Shown here piece after piece: positions 9,700-20,981 of a stretch of 27,682 nt of DNA. The stretch's first letter is position 1. Every line of letters begins with the position of its first letter. The notes under the pieces are model-generated. The model saw only the letters and a list, made by a program, of their open reading frames with translations. It did not search any database and was not told the origin of the DNA. The stretch is from the NCBI GenBank assembly GCA_028456385.1, contig JALNQF010000474.1, positions 1 to 27,682 on the forward strand. Direction: 5' to 3'. The DNA is from Ophiosphaerella korrae. Lineage: Eukaryota > Ascomycota > Dothideomycetes > Pleosporales > Phaeosphaeriaceae. The position numbers were made by a program, and so were the translations under genes.

Positions 9700-12600
9700 G
9701 GTAATTAAGATTATCCTCTAGTTCCTATATTTTTTCCTATAGTTATCCTTTCTTGTCTATTCCTATCTATTCTACTAAGTAGTAGTTTCTTCTATTATAG
9801 AACTAGTATACTAGGATTTTCTTAACTTCTTATTCTTTCTATTTTCTATACGTGTCTACTTTATATACTAGTAGTTCTACTTCTTATAGTACTTGTTCTA
9901 GTAAGGCTACGTAGAATATTAGGTATATCTTTATCTTATTTAGTAGTTTTAACTTAAATATAACTAGTATAACTTCTTTCTTAATTTTATATAGTTTTAT
10001 CTTAATATAGTCTAATTTTAGACTTAGTCTCTTACTCTTAATATTTTTCTATAATAACTATACTTTTTCTCTTTCTCTAAATTAGGGTCCCTATTTATAT
10101 TTCTTATTGTAGTATTTTACTATTTAATTGTATAGAAATTCTATATCCTATCTTAGTTAATTATATATATCCTTAAGTCTATTAGCAAAGTTTTCTCCTC
10201 TTAGAGACTAAGATATCTAATCTCTTAGTATCTAGTATATATTAGGTTTAAATCTATAGTTTACAAAGAAAAGTAATACTTTTATTACTACGTTCTTTGC
10301 GCTGTTATATGCTAACTGTGCTATAGGTAGTAACTATACCTAGTTATTCTAGTTGTAGTTAAGGTAGTATCTTAAGTACTATTCTACTATTTAATTTATT
10401 TATTCTAATTATCTATCTATCTATAGATAGTATACTATAGACATTACGTATCTAATTCCTAATTGCGCTATTATTATTTCCTATAATTTTAATATAAATC
10501 TTATATCTCTATCTATAATAATTTTGTCTAGTAGTCTATATTAACTAATTATAGTTCCTAGAACCTAGTATATAGTAACCTCTATCTTACTTTTCTTTTT
10601 ATATAGTCTAAAATATAAATATTTTATAAGTTTATCTACTATTATTAGAATTCTATTGTATTTAACTCTTAATATTAGGTCTTTTAACTTTAGCAATTTT
10701 ATAATAAAGTCTATTATAATAACTTCCTATAGTTATTCTAGTACTTTTACTAGTTATAGTATTCTATATAGTACGTATCTACTATACTTGTTCCTATAGT
10801 ATTCTATATAGTCTTATAGTACTTCTATTACTAATTATCTTACTTTTAGTATATAATAGTCTTGTAGTAGTCTATCTAATATTTTCTCGATACCTTAGTA
10901 TCTATATACTAGTAATTTATAGAATTATTATATAAATTCTCTTTAGATTTTCTTTAGAATATATATTCTTCTATAGGCTTATACTACTCCTTCTTAGGTT
11001 TCTAGTTTCTCTATTTCTTTAGATACTTCTTAAGTTATTTTCTAAATCTATTTATTTAGCTCGCTACTTATTCTTTTAAGTATTACGGCTATTTTAAGTA
11101 TATTTAAGACTAAGTGTCCTTTTTTATTCTTAACTAGAACTATACTAGTTGTATTTACTTTTTCTTGTAAATCTAGTCTTCTACTAAGGGCGTCTATAAA
11201 TTAGTTATCTTTCTCTTTTATATATATAATTTCTATATTAAATATTAATAAGAATTCCTACTATCTTGTATATTATTATAATAGTTCCTTATTTATTATA
11301 AATCCTATAAGATTCTTATAGTCTATATAGACTTTTATCTAGTACTTTACTCCTTATAAGTATACTCTCTATTACTTAAATACTTTATATATTACTAGTA
11401 TTTCTTTATTATAAATTAGGTAGTTAAGCTCTACTAGCTTTATTTTCTTAGAGAAGTATTTAACTAAGTATTCTTTTTTAGTCTCTAAGTCTTCCTATAT
11501 TAGTACTATTCTATAGACTAAGTTAGATACATCTATCTTTACTATTACTAGTAGGTCTAGGTTATATATTCTAATAACTAGGTTTTCTATAAACTTCTTC
11601 TTAATCTTATTAAATACTTTATTGTATTCCTTAGTCTATTTAAATAGTATATCTTTCTTTATAAGTTTTATAATTAGTTCTATATCTTTAGAATATCCTA
11701 CTATTAACTTTCTATAGAAGTTAGCTAGCCTATAAAATTATTATACCTCTTTTAGGTTTTTTAGTTTTAGCTATTTATTAATTAACTTAATCTTTTTTAG
11801 GTTAATTTTAATTTTTCCTAGTTCTATAATAAATCTAAGGAAGTCTATTTCCTTTGTATAGAATTTATATTTTCTTATTTTAAGGAATATTTTAGCTTTT
11901 ACTAATTCTTCTAGTACCTTATATATATATTATACGTGTTCTTCTTCTATTTCTAAGAATATAAGGATGTTATCTAAGTATACAAATATAAATATATCTA
12001 AGTACTCTCTTAGTACTATATTAATTCTTTCTTAGAATGCTGCTAGCGCATTTATTAAGCTAAAGGGTATAACTAGGTACTTGTATAATCTATACTATAT
12101 CCTAAATACTATTTTCTATTTGTTACCTTCTTTAATTCTAATCTAGTAGTAGGCGTTCTAAATATCTAGTTTTATAAAGATTTTTACTTTTTATAGCCTA
12201 TCTTGTATTACGTTAATTTATAGTAGTAGGTACTTGTTTTTATTTATAATTATATTAGTTTTTCTAAAATATACGTAGGGTCTTTTATTACTTATCCTTT
12301 TTTTGTCTATAAATATAAGTTTATATACTACTAAAGATTTAGATTCTTTTATCTATCCTTTTTTTATTGCGTTTTAGATAAACGTTTATTTAATTTTAGA
12401 TTCTTCTTCTATTTTTTAGTAGACTAGGCTCTATCCTAAGTCTTTACCTTCTTCTAGTTCTATTACTAAATCCTATAGTTAATATTCTAGAAGGTAATCT
12501 TCTAGTTCTATAAGCTATTTTTCCTATTTCTTATATTCTTTAGGGAATTCTCCTTTATAGGTACTTATATTAGCTTTTAACGTGTCTTTATTATAGCTAA

Positions 12601-15100
12601 TTTCTCTTATTCTCTAATTAATATATAGGTTTATTATCTATAACTATAGTATACCTTGTATTATATCTTATTTATTATTCATTGTCGTTATATCTATAAT
12701 TATATTTTTAATTATTATTCCTTTTAGTTTAAGTATAGAGAGAACTATCTCGAACCTAATAAGTTCTTAGAATAGTTTTCCTTTAATTATACTTAGTTAT
12801 TAGGAGTACTTCTTTGTTATATAACGTATTCCTTGTATTTCTACAAACTTCTTAGATATAAAGTTTCTTGTTACTCTACTATTAATTATTAATTGTACTT
12901 TTCTTCCTTAGTATATACCTATTTTTATAATGTATAGGCCTCTTATACCTTCTAACTTTTCTTGTTTAGGCGTTTTTATAAATTATCTATCTTTCTAGGG
13001 CTATAGGCCTACTTTAAACTTATATTCTTTGTACTTTAGATATTTGTCGTATATATATTTATACTATAGTCCTCCTTAAATATATTTCTTAGATAGTTTT
13101 AGGCTAGGTCTTACTACTACGTATCTATCTTCTAGGATTATTTCTTATCCTTAGATATCTTCTACTAGAATTACTCTTATATAGTTATAGCTTTTTCTTC
13201 TTATAAGCTATATACTATTATTTACTTTAGGGTTCCTATATATAATATAATTCTTATCTAAGTATACTAACTATAATACTTTAAAGTGTACTAGGTGCTT
13301 TAGGTCTATTATTTTATTATCTCTTTCCTAGTACTTATCTCTTCTAGGTGTATCTATTATTAGGATATAGTATAATACTAGTACTTTTAGTGTATAGGCT
13401 TTATTAATCTATTGTATTTTTCTTATAAGGTATTACTACTCTTTTTCTATAAGTATTCTTCCTACTATAACTATATATTACTTTATCTATTCTTAAAATA
13501 GTATAAACTTTATTTCTTTAGGATTACGTTCTTTCTAGTCTTTATACGCTTCCTCTAAACTTATAACTATTAAGTATGTTTAAACAAACCTCTATTTTTT
13601 ATTTTATTCCTTTATATCTAATATTATATAGCTATTATAGCTATATATTATTAGCTAGGTATACTCTATACCTTTTATACTAACCTATTTCTTACTTTCT
13701 TGTAGTCCTTTAGAGGAAGTTATAGTAGTCTCTTTATCTAGTGCTAGTCTTTTAGCCTAGATTAATAGAATCTAGGGTTCTTCCCTCTCTAAGTCTTCTA
13801 TTAGTAGGTCTATTACTTAAGCTATCTCTTTTAGCTAAGCTTTTATTCTTTCTTTTATTACTACTACTTTATTTCTCTATTATAAGAAATATCCTACTTC
13901 CTATTTACTAGAAAAGTATATATAGTAGTTGTCTTTATAATAAAAGGTCTAATAGAGTATTACGTGTTATATTTCTTTACTCCTAGCTACTTTTTCCTAA
14001 GGTTTAGCCTATACTTATAGTGCTTCTTTCTTCTTTTTAGTCGTTTTTAACTAGTTTTCTTTTTTAAGGTCTTTACTTTTATAGTCTTTTATAAAGTGTC
14101 CTAGTTTCCTATATTTATAATATACTATATCCTTCTTTTTTTATAAATAGTAGTCTTTTACGTAGTAACCTTTCTTACTATAGTTAAAGTACGTAAAGTC
14201 TTTGTTCTTCTTCTTTTTCTTGTCCTTGTTAGTATTAAAGATTATAAGGTCTCTAGTATCCTAGTTTCTAATTTAGGTACTATACTTGTTTTTTTTCTAT
14301 TCTTAAAGATTATTGTTAATTTAGATTACCTATTACTTTAGGGCTTCTAGTGTCCTTAGTTTTTCTATATAGATTATTTTGTATTGTATTTTTAAGTTTA
14401 GTCCTTGTTTAAATTGTAACATTAAAGCTAACTCGTTCTATTCTATATTTTAGGATAGTTACTTAAATTATAATATATACTTAGGAACACTCTAGTTTTA
14501 TATAAGCTTTTCTAACTACTCTTTAGCTTATTAGGTAATATCTATATCCCTAAATACTACTCTTATTTATTTAATAAAGTATTTATAACTTCTAAAAATA
14601 GCTTTTATTTTATCCTTCTAAGTTATTAGAGAATATATTATATAGTCTATCTAGTAAGGTTTATACTATCTTATTACGTCTTCTTTAAGGTGTAATCTAA
14701 TATATATTACCTTCTTCTCTTCTATATTAAAGTATAGTACTTATACGTCTATTTAGAGTTGTACTAAAGCTATAAAAGGTCTTAGTTTCTCCCTTATTCT
14801 ATTAAACTTCTTAAAGACAAGTATTTTTAGTAGTTTCTTTGTAGCACTTATTACTAGGCGTTGTATAATTAATTCTATTTAGTTCTAACCTTTAATAATA
14901 GCCTTAATCTATACTTTATTCTATTTTGCGTAATCCTATAGTTCTTTATTCTACGTTTCTAGAGCGTCGATTACTATCTTTATGTCTTCTTTATCTAAGA
15001 TTAGATTATTAATTTAGTCTTTAATTGTTTCCTATATAGTACTATTAGACTTATAACTACTCCTAGGGGCTTTACTTATTTTAGTTAAACTTTCTACTAT
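9640..15100 (-). pseudogene. Element N gag-pol remnant
   Basis: Read on the minus strand, the presumed start is ATA (15098-15100, formerly ATG). In order: Gag core at about 14680-14830 (KKFNRIREKLRPF); first CCHC knuckle at 14150-14191 with all ligands Tyr; second near 14087-14125, keeping its His. The protease motif is at 12872-12883, now NSRV where the active site is normally DSGA. The RT catalytic box is at 11969-11980, now YLDN instead of YLDD. RNase H, integrase and a C-terminal chromodomain (about 9680-9840, ending NYLKKLEEF) follow. Stops are TAA/TAG only. One long Gag-Pol frame is likely because I see no gag stop distinct from RIP damage. The 3' end overlaps the antisense ORF. Confidence 0.88.
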
Positions 15101-15129
15101 CGTGTTAGCTAGACTGTGCGTTGCTTACG

Positions 15130-15161
15130 CTTTACTTCTCGCAATAACTAAATTAGTAAAG
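15130..15161 (-). other. Element N primer-binding region (putative)
   Basis: On the minus strand the first bases after the 5' LTR are CTTTACTAATTTAG, like CCTTACTAATTCTAG after the LTRs of B and C. The minus-strand primer should bind here. I could not match it to a tRNA 3' end by eye, and RIP changes limit the comparison. Confidence 0.35.
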
Positions 15162-15588
15162 TGTTACTAGCTACCTATCGTCGACTATAGGTACCTATCT
15201 AGGGAGTTAGTAGATTACAAGGTAATAGTAAAAGTTTATATTAGGATCTATAATAACTATAAACAATAAAAGATGTTTTGCAACTATCTTGTATTAGCGT
15301 TTTGTAGTTAAGGGATTAAATTACTAATACTATCCTAATAATACGTATTCTACTATCTATATACTTAATATAATCTATAATCTATAGTTACTAAGACTAA
15401 TAGATTGTAGATTACTCTAATCTATAATCTATTAGTGCTAAGAGTTAATAGATTATAGATTACCCTAGGTGTCCTAGTTATGTATAGTTTCCTAATCTAG
15501 GTCGTTACTCTACTTATCCTATACCTCGTTAGCACCTAAGTCGGGATCGATTAGTTCTATCTCGATTCCTTCTATTATACCTATAACA
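15162..15588 (-). repeat. Element N 5' LTR
   Basis: It begins TGTTACTAG and ends CTATAACA on the plus strand, so the canonical TG..CA ends are kept. The perfect 17-bp inverted repeat lies at 15418-15434 and 15446-15462. Several CpG sites kept here (for example near 15508, 15540 and 15548) read TA in the 3' LTR. Confidence 0.93.
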
Positions 15589-15593
15589 GCTAG
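15589..15593 (+). repeat. Target-site duplication of element N, right copy
   Basis: GCTAG, identical to 8553-8557. Element C's coding sequence resumes here with GAGTAAAGAAATATAAT, as in the uninterrupted copy in B near 22104. Confidence 0.9.
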
Positions 15594-18500
15594 GAGTAAA
15601 GAAATATAATATATAATACTTTACTAGACCTTTTATTATAAAGACAACTACTATATATATTACTCTAGTAAAAAAAGAGTAAGATACTTCTTATAATAAA
15701 GAAGTAGAGTAGTAGTAATAAAAAAAAGAATAAAAGCTTAGCTAGAAGAAATAGCCTAAGTAATAGACCTACTAGTAGAAGATCTAGAAGGGGAAGAGCC
15801 CCTAGTACTATTAATCTAGGCTAAAGGACTAGTACTAAATAAAGAGACTACTACGACTACTTCTAAAGGACTACAAGGAAGTAAGAGACAAGTTAGTATA
15901 AGAGATATAGAGTATACCTAGCTAATAATATATAGTTACAATAGCTACACGATAAGTAATATAGAGGAATAAAACAAAGAATAGAAGTTTATTTAGAAAT
16001 ACTTACTAGTTATAAGTATAGAGGAAGCGTACGAAGACTAAAAAGAACGTAATCCTAAAGAAATAAAGTTTATACTATTCTAAGAATAGATAAAGTAGTA
16101 TATAGTTATAGTAAGAAGGATACCTATATAAAGAGAGTAGTAATACCTTATAAAAAAAACGCGATAGATTAATAAAGCCTATATACTAAGAATACTAGTA
16201 GTATACTATATCCTAATAATAGACACACCTAGAAAAGATTAATACTAGGAAGAAGATAACAAAATAATAGACCTAAAATATCTAGTATATTTTAAAGTAT
16301 TATAGATATTATACCTAGAAAAGAATTATATAATATATAGGAACCCTAAAGTAAATAATAAAGTATAGCCTATAAGAAAAAGAGGCTATAATTATACAAG
16401 AGTAATTCTAGTAAAAGATATCTAAGAATAGAAAATAATCCTAGAAGATAGATATATAGTAGTAAGACCTAGTCTAAAACTATTAAAGAAATACGTCTAA
16501 AGAAAACTATAGTACAAATATATATATAATAAATATCTAAAACACAAAGAATATAAACTTAAAGTAGGGCTATAGCCCTAGAAAAATAGATAATTTATAA
16601 AAATACTTAAGTAAAAAAGACTAGAAGGTATAAGAGGCCTATATATTATAAAAATAAGTACTTATTAAAGAAAGAAAGTATAATTAATAATTAATAGTAG
16701 AGCTACAAGAAACTTTATATCTAAAAAGTTTATAGAAATATAGGGAATACGTTATACAATAAAGAAATACCCTCAACAATTAAGTATAATTAAAGGAAAA
16801 CTATTCTAGAAACTAATTAGGTTTAAAACAGTTCCCTCTATACTTAAACTAGAAAAGATAACAATTAGAAACATAGTTATAGATATAACAACAATTAATA
16901 ACAAATAAAATATAATACTAAGAATACTATAGTTACAAATAACTAACCTATATATTAATTAGAAAATAGGAAAAATTAACTACTATAAAATAGAAAGGCT
17001 AAAAGCGAATATAAATACCTATAAAGGAGAATTCCTAGAAGAATATAAGAAATAGGAACTACAGTTTATAGAACCTAAAGATTACTTACTAGAATATTAG
17101 CTATAGGACTTAGTAATAGAGATAGAAGAAATAAAGAATATTAGATAGAGCCTAGTCTATAGAAAGATAGAAGAAGAATCTAAGATTAAATAAGTATTTA
17201 TTAAAAACGTAATTAAAAAAAAATAGATATAAGAATCTAAATCCTTAGTAGTATATAAACTTATATTTATAGATAAAAAAGAAATAAGTAATAAAAGGCC
17301 CTACGTAGACTTTAGAAAAACTAACGTAGTTATAAATAAAAACTAATACTCCTTACTATAAATAGATAAAATATAAGCTAGACTAAGGAAAGTAAAAATC
17401 TTTACAAAACTAGACATCTAAAACGCTTACTACTAGATTAGAATTAAAGAAGGCAATAAATAGAAAATAGTATTTAGAATACAATATAGACTATACAAAT
17501 ACCTAGTTATACTATTTAGCCTAACAAACGCTCTAGCCGTATTCTAAGAAAGACTTAATATAGTACTAAAAGAGTACTTAGACGTATTTATATTTATATA
17601 CCTAGACAATATTCTTATATTCTTAGAAATAGAAAAAGAATATATACAACATATACACAAAGTACTAGAAAAACTAGTAGAAAATAAACTATTCCTAAAG
17701 ATAAGAAAATACAAGTTCTACACAAAAGAAATAGACTTCCTTAGATTTATTATTAAACTAGGAAAAATCAAGATTAACCTAGAAAAGATTAGATTAATTA
17801 ACAAATAGCTAATACTAAGAAACTTAAAAGAGGTACAATAGTTCTATAGACTAGTAAACTTTTGTAAAAAGTTAATAGTAAGATAGTTTAAAGATATAGA
17901 ACTAATAACTAAGCTTATAAAGAAAGATACGCTATTTAAATAGATAGAAGAATACGATAAAGTATTTAAAACAATAAAAAAGAAATTTATAGAAAACCTA
18001 GTTATTAGAATATATAACCTAGACCTACTAGTAATAGTAAAAATAGACACATCTAACTTAGTCTATAAAATAGCACTAATACAAGAAGACCTAAAGACTA
18101 AAAAGAAATACTTAGTTAAATACTTCTCTAAGAAAATAAAAATAGTAGAGCTTAACTACTTAATTTATAACAAGGAGATACTAGTAATCTATAAAGTATT
18201 TAAATAATAGAGAGTATACCTATAAGGAGTAAAATACTAAATAAAGGTCTATATAGACTATAGGAATCTTATAGGATTTATACTAAATAAAGAACTAATA
18301 TAATAATATATAAGATAGTAGGAATTTCTATTAATATTTAATATAGAAATTATATATATAAAAGAGAAAGATAACTAATTTATAGACGCTTTTAGTAGAA
18401 GACTAGACTTATAAAAAGAAGTAAGCGCTACTAGAATAGTTCTAGTTAAGAACGAAGAAGGACATTTAGTTCTAAATATACCTAAAATAGCCGCAACACT

Positions 18501-18731
18501 TAAAAGAAGAAGTAGTAAGCTAAATAGATAGATACAAAAAATAACGCAAGAAGTATCTAAAGAAATAGAAAAACTAGAAATCTAAGAAAGATTTATATAA
18601 GCCTATAGAAGGATATATATCCTAAAAATAATCTAAAGAGAATTTATATAATAGTTCTATAAACTACTAGTATATAGATACTAAGGAATAGAGAAAATAC
18701 TAAATAGACTTCTAAAAGATTACTATATCTT
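15594..18731 (+). pseudogene. Element C pol: protease, RT, RNase H and start of integrase
   Basis: This continues the frame broken at 8557. The protease motif is at 16693-16704, now NSRA where DSGA is expected; both changes are TG to TA. RT begins near 17298 (RPYVDFRKTN), passes KIFTKLDI at about 17396-17420 and reaches the catalytic box at 17599-17610, now YLDN. The RNase H domain starts near 18037 (VKIDTSNLV) and continues to FIDAFSRR near 18380-18400. The first, zinc-binding part of integrase is reached before similarity to B ends near 18731. Stops are TAA/TAG at former Gln/Trp codons. The enzyme is dead and the catalytic core of integrase is absent. Confidence 0.88.
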
Positions 18732-19290
18732 TGTTAGATAAGTTGCACGATTAGATACTTGATAGTATATACGTAGAGAGGCGCAATAGATTCTAGGTGT
18801 ACCTAGAATCTATTAATTAGCTCGCTTAAGCTAGTACTATAATCTAATTAACTTAGCGTATAGGCGTAACAATTACTAAGCTACTAACTCTACTATAGCT
18901 AAAAGGATTACAGCCTTAACTTTTATAAACAAAGGAATTAAATAAAGAATCTTATATATAAAGAGATAGACTACGTTAGTATAACTAATATAATAAAGAA
19001 ACTAGTACCTTAATAGAAGAGGTGTTAAGAATCTAGCTCGCTACTATCTTAAGAGACCTAGCTAAGACTACTATATTGTAGATACATAAATAGAGCGTAG
19101 AGCTAGAGATAAGTAGTATAATTAATCTACTTAGTTTATACCTAGTACTATTAAGTTATAAGTAACTAACTAAAAAAGGGCTTTTCTAAAAGCCTTTATA
19201 TCTCTCTCTAATAAAGCCCTTATATAGCTATTATAAAAAAGCCTTTTTATTAAACTACTATAACCTCCTTTAAATCTAATATAACTTTAA
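18732..19290. other. Unassigned segment starting TGTTAG, with a near-perfect palindrome
   Basis: Similarity to the gypsy group stops at 18731, and the next bases TGTTAGATAAG could be the start of a foreign LTR. A TATA-like TCTTATATATAAAG lies near 18950. The first 100 bp keep more CpA, TpG and CpG than the neighbours. I found no second LTR copy, primer site or protein, so a solo LTR or another short repeat is possible but unproven. A short inverted repeat AAGGGCTTT/AAAGCCCTT lies at 19176-19184 and 19213-19221. Confidence 0.35.
18785..18814. repeat. Palindrome with 14-bp arms and 2-bp spacer
   Basis: AATAGATTCTAGGT, GT, ACCTAGAATCTATT is a perfect inverted repeat. The next flanking pair is C..A, which would also match (C..G) before a TG to TA change. 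No other copy was seen in the window. Confidence 0.9.
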
Positions 19291-19329
19291 TAGCCTCTTA
19301 AAGTTAATAATAGGTAGCCTATTATATAC

Positions 19330-20457
19330 TTACTCTATCTAGTTAAATACTAGTATTAAAAGTAAAATATATATAAAGAAAATACTTAATATCTTATAAA
19401 GTATATAGGTAAGAGTAGTAAGAGCTATATATAGAGTATATAAAGCTATATCTAAAGTAGTACTTAATATTAAAGTATACCTCTTACTAATTAAGTCGTA
19501 GATATAGAAGTATAATACTAATATTATTATTTAGCTTCTTTTAAGTAAGTATATAGTATATATTTTAAACTTTAAGATAAGTAGAATATAACTTACTAGC
19601 GTAAGTATATACTATATTAGATATATTAACTCCTAGTAGAAGATATATAATAGTATAAAAGGTTAGCTTAGATAGAATCTTAATATATAAGAGCTAATTC
19701 TACTCTTTATTACTTTACCTTAGTATTATAGCCTAAAGACCTATATAGATAAGAGTACTAATAAAGTATATAGTTAATATAATAGAGAATATAAGAAGAA
19801 CTATAGCCTTAGTATTAATACTAATAGTAGTAGTATAGATAGTAAGATTAGAGCTATAGTAATATACCTACTTATATAGTAGACCTATATAGTATATATA
19901 GAGCTAGATATAACCTTAATACTTTATACTACTAAGTTATATAGTATTTACCTTGTACTATAAATAGTATAAGAGTATACTAAGTAAAGAAGTAAGAGGT
20001 AGAAGATAGCTAGTTATCTAGATAACTAGGTAGCTATCTAGTTAGTAGCTAAAGCTAAAAGTTAATAAAGAGTATATATTTTTATAGATATTATAGAATA
20101 AGTTAAGACGCTTTAAGATATAAACTAGCTAGTAATAATAAAGTAGATCCTAGCCTATACTAGTATTTTAGAAAACAAAGTAGTTAATAGGGCTACTAAA
20201 GAGGCTATAAAATAGAGAGAGGATAGCTATAGATACTTACTAGTAGATATACTACTTAGGCTCTATCTAATTTAGTTAACTATTAGGAAGTAGTATAGGA
20301 CTTAAATAGAGTAAGTATAGGTAGCTAAGTAGTACGTAGAAGTAAAAGATTAAGTAATATATAGATATATACTATAACTTACTAAGAAAGTACTTTAGAT
20401 ATATAAAGGCCTTACTAAACAATAGAGTATACTACTAGTATAGCTATATACTAAGAA
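19330..20457 (+). pseudogene. LINE (Tad-like) ORF2: linker and RNase H domain
   Basis: The plus-strand frame resembles the region after RT in fungal LINEs. The linker (about 19330-19800) includes ALNIEAYLLPI-like residues in RIP-altered form. The RNase H domain starts near 19811 (SINTNSSSIDSKI, where the first Asp of TDGSG became Asn). It continues through the DNQ.AI motif at about 20021-20040 with its Asp kept, then a stretch resembling the PAHTGI..NE.ADRAAKEA region at about 20150-20210. The tail begins with TKKVL..YKGL and LLVQL near 20375-20445. Element B interrupts it at 20457, and it resumes at 27542. RNase H removes RNA from the cDNA hybrid. No RT is visible upstream, so the LINE is 5'-truncated or replaced by 18732-19290. 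Confidence 0.75.
20453..20457 (+). repeat. Target-site duplication of element B, left copy
   Basis: AAGAA before the 5' LTR, repeated at 27537-27541 after the 3' LTR. The LINE frame is continuous across the site once one copy is removed. Confidence 0.9.
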
Positions 20458-20919
20458 TATTATAGTAGTAACAAAAGAAACTAAGATAGAGCTAATTAGT
20501 CTACGCCTAGCTATACACGAGATATAGGACAAGTAGGGTAATAACCTAAGAGATAACAAACTTAATTAGGAAGCTAACTACAATTAGGATACGTAACAAA
20601 TTTGTAAATTCGCGATCTTAGTAAATATAAAGTTACGAAGTTATTATGTAATAAATTTGTAAATTTACGATCTTAGTAAATATAAAGTAGCGAAGTCGCT
20701 AAAATTATATTACTATATAGTTAGTAGTAATACGTATTGTTAGGATAGTATTAGTAATTTAATCCTTTAACTATAGAACGCTAATACAAGATAGTTGCAA
20801 AATATCTTTTATTAATTATAGTTATTATAGATTATAATATAAGCTTTTGTTATTACCTCGCGATTTACTAGCTCCTCCTAAGATAGGTACCTATAGTTAA
20901 CGACAGGTAGCCTATTATA
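20458..20919 (+). repeat. Element B 5' LTR (462 bp)
   Basis: It starts TATTATAG and ends CCTATTATA. A tandem duplication of 55 bp (20598-20652 and 20653-20707, starting AAATTTGTAAATT) takes the place of the AATCTATAATC hairpins of the C and N LTRs. The downstream core GATAGTATTAGTAAT and the AAGATAGTTGCAAAATATC block are shared with them. Confidence 0.92.
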
Positions 20920-20940
20920 CCTTACTAATTCTAGTTATTG
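20920..20940 (+). other. Element B primer-binding region (putative)
   Basis: CCTTACTAATTCTAG follows the LTR directly and is shared with C (7370) and N. By position it is the primer-binding site. I did not recognise the matching tRNA. Confidence 0.4.
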
Positions 20941-20981
20941 CGAGAAGTAAAGCGTAAGTAGCGCACAGTCTAACTAATACG

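Larger units (their letters stand above)
8558..15588 (-). mobile_element. Element N: full-length Ty3/gypsy chromovirus nested in C
   Basis: This is a complete 7031-bp element on the minus strand. It has two 427-bp LTRs (15162-15588 is the 5' LTR, 8558-8984 the 3' LTR), a polypurine tract inside the 3' LTR and a GCTAG target duplication. The internal part is 6177 bp and colinear with the 6155 bp of B. It carries gag-pol on the minus strand and an antisense frame on the plus strand. The LTRs differ at about 26 positions, all transitions (my count by eye). N is the youngest insertion of the D-C-N nest and keeps more CpG than its neighbours. Confidence 0.92.
6941..18731 (+). mobile_element. Element C: Ty3/gypsy chromovirus, 3'-truncated, split by element N
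   Basis: C consists of 6941-8557 and 15594-18731, about 4.75 kb once N and one target-site copy are removed. It has a 5' LTR, gag, protease, RT, RNase H and the first part of integrase. It is colinear with element B up to about 25230 of B. Similarity ends near 18731, so most of the integrase, the chromodomain and the 3' LTR are missing. It lies inside the RT of element D. The bases before its LTR are AGTAT (6936-6940), but the partner duplication is lost with the 3' end. Confidence 0.85.

Noticed and set aside
17844..18050. Open frame of 68 codons on the minus strand
   Set aside because: It lies antisense to the well-supported RT/RNase H of element C and has no counterpart with conserved residues in N or B. 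Its Ile/Ser/Leu/Phe-rich composition is what AT-saturated DNA gives by chance.
19176..19221. AAGGGCTTT...AAAGCCCTT inverted repeat as a terminator or transposon end
   Set aside because: The arms are 9 bp, the spacing is long, and no target duplication or second copy supports either reading.
20740..20935. Self-priming pairing between ATTAGTAA in the LTR and the primer site TTACTAAT
   Set aside because: The match is only about 8 bases in sequence so AT-rich that many such matches are expected by chance.
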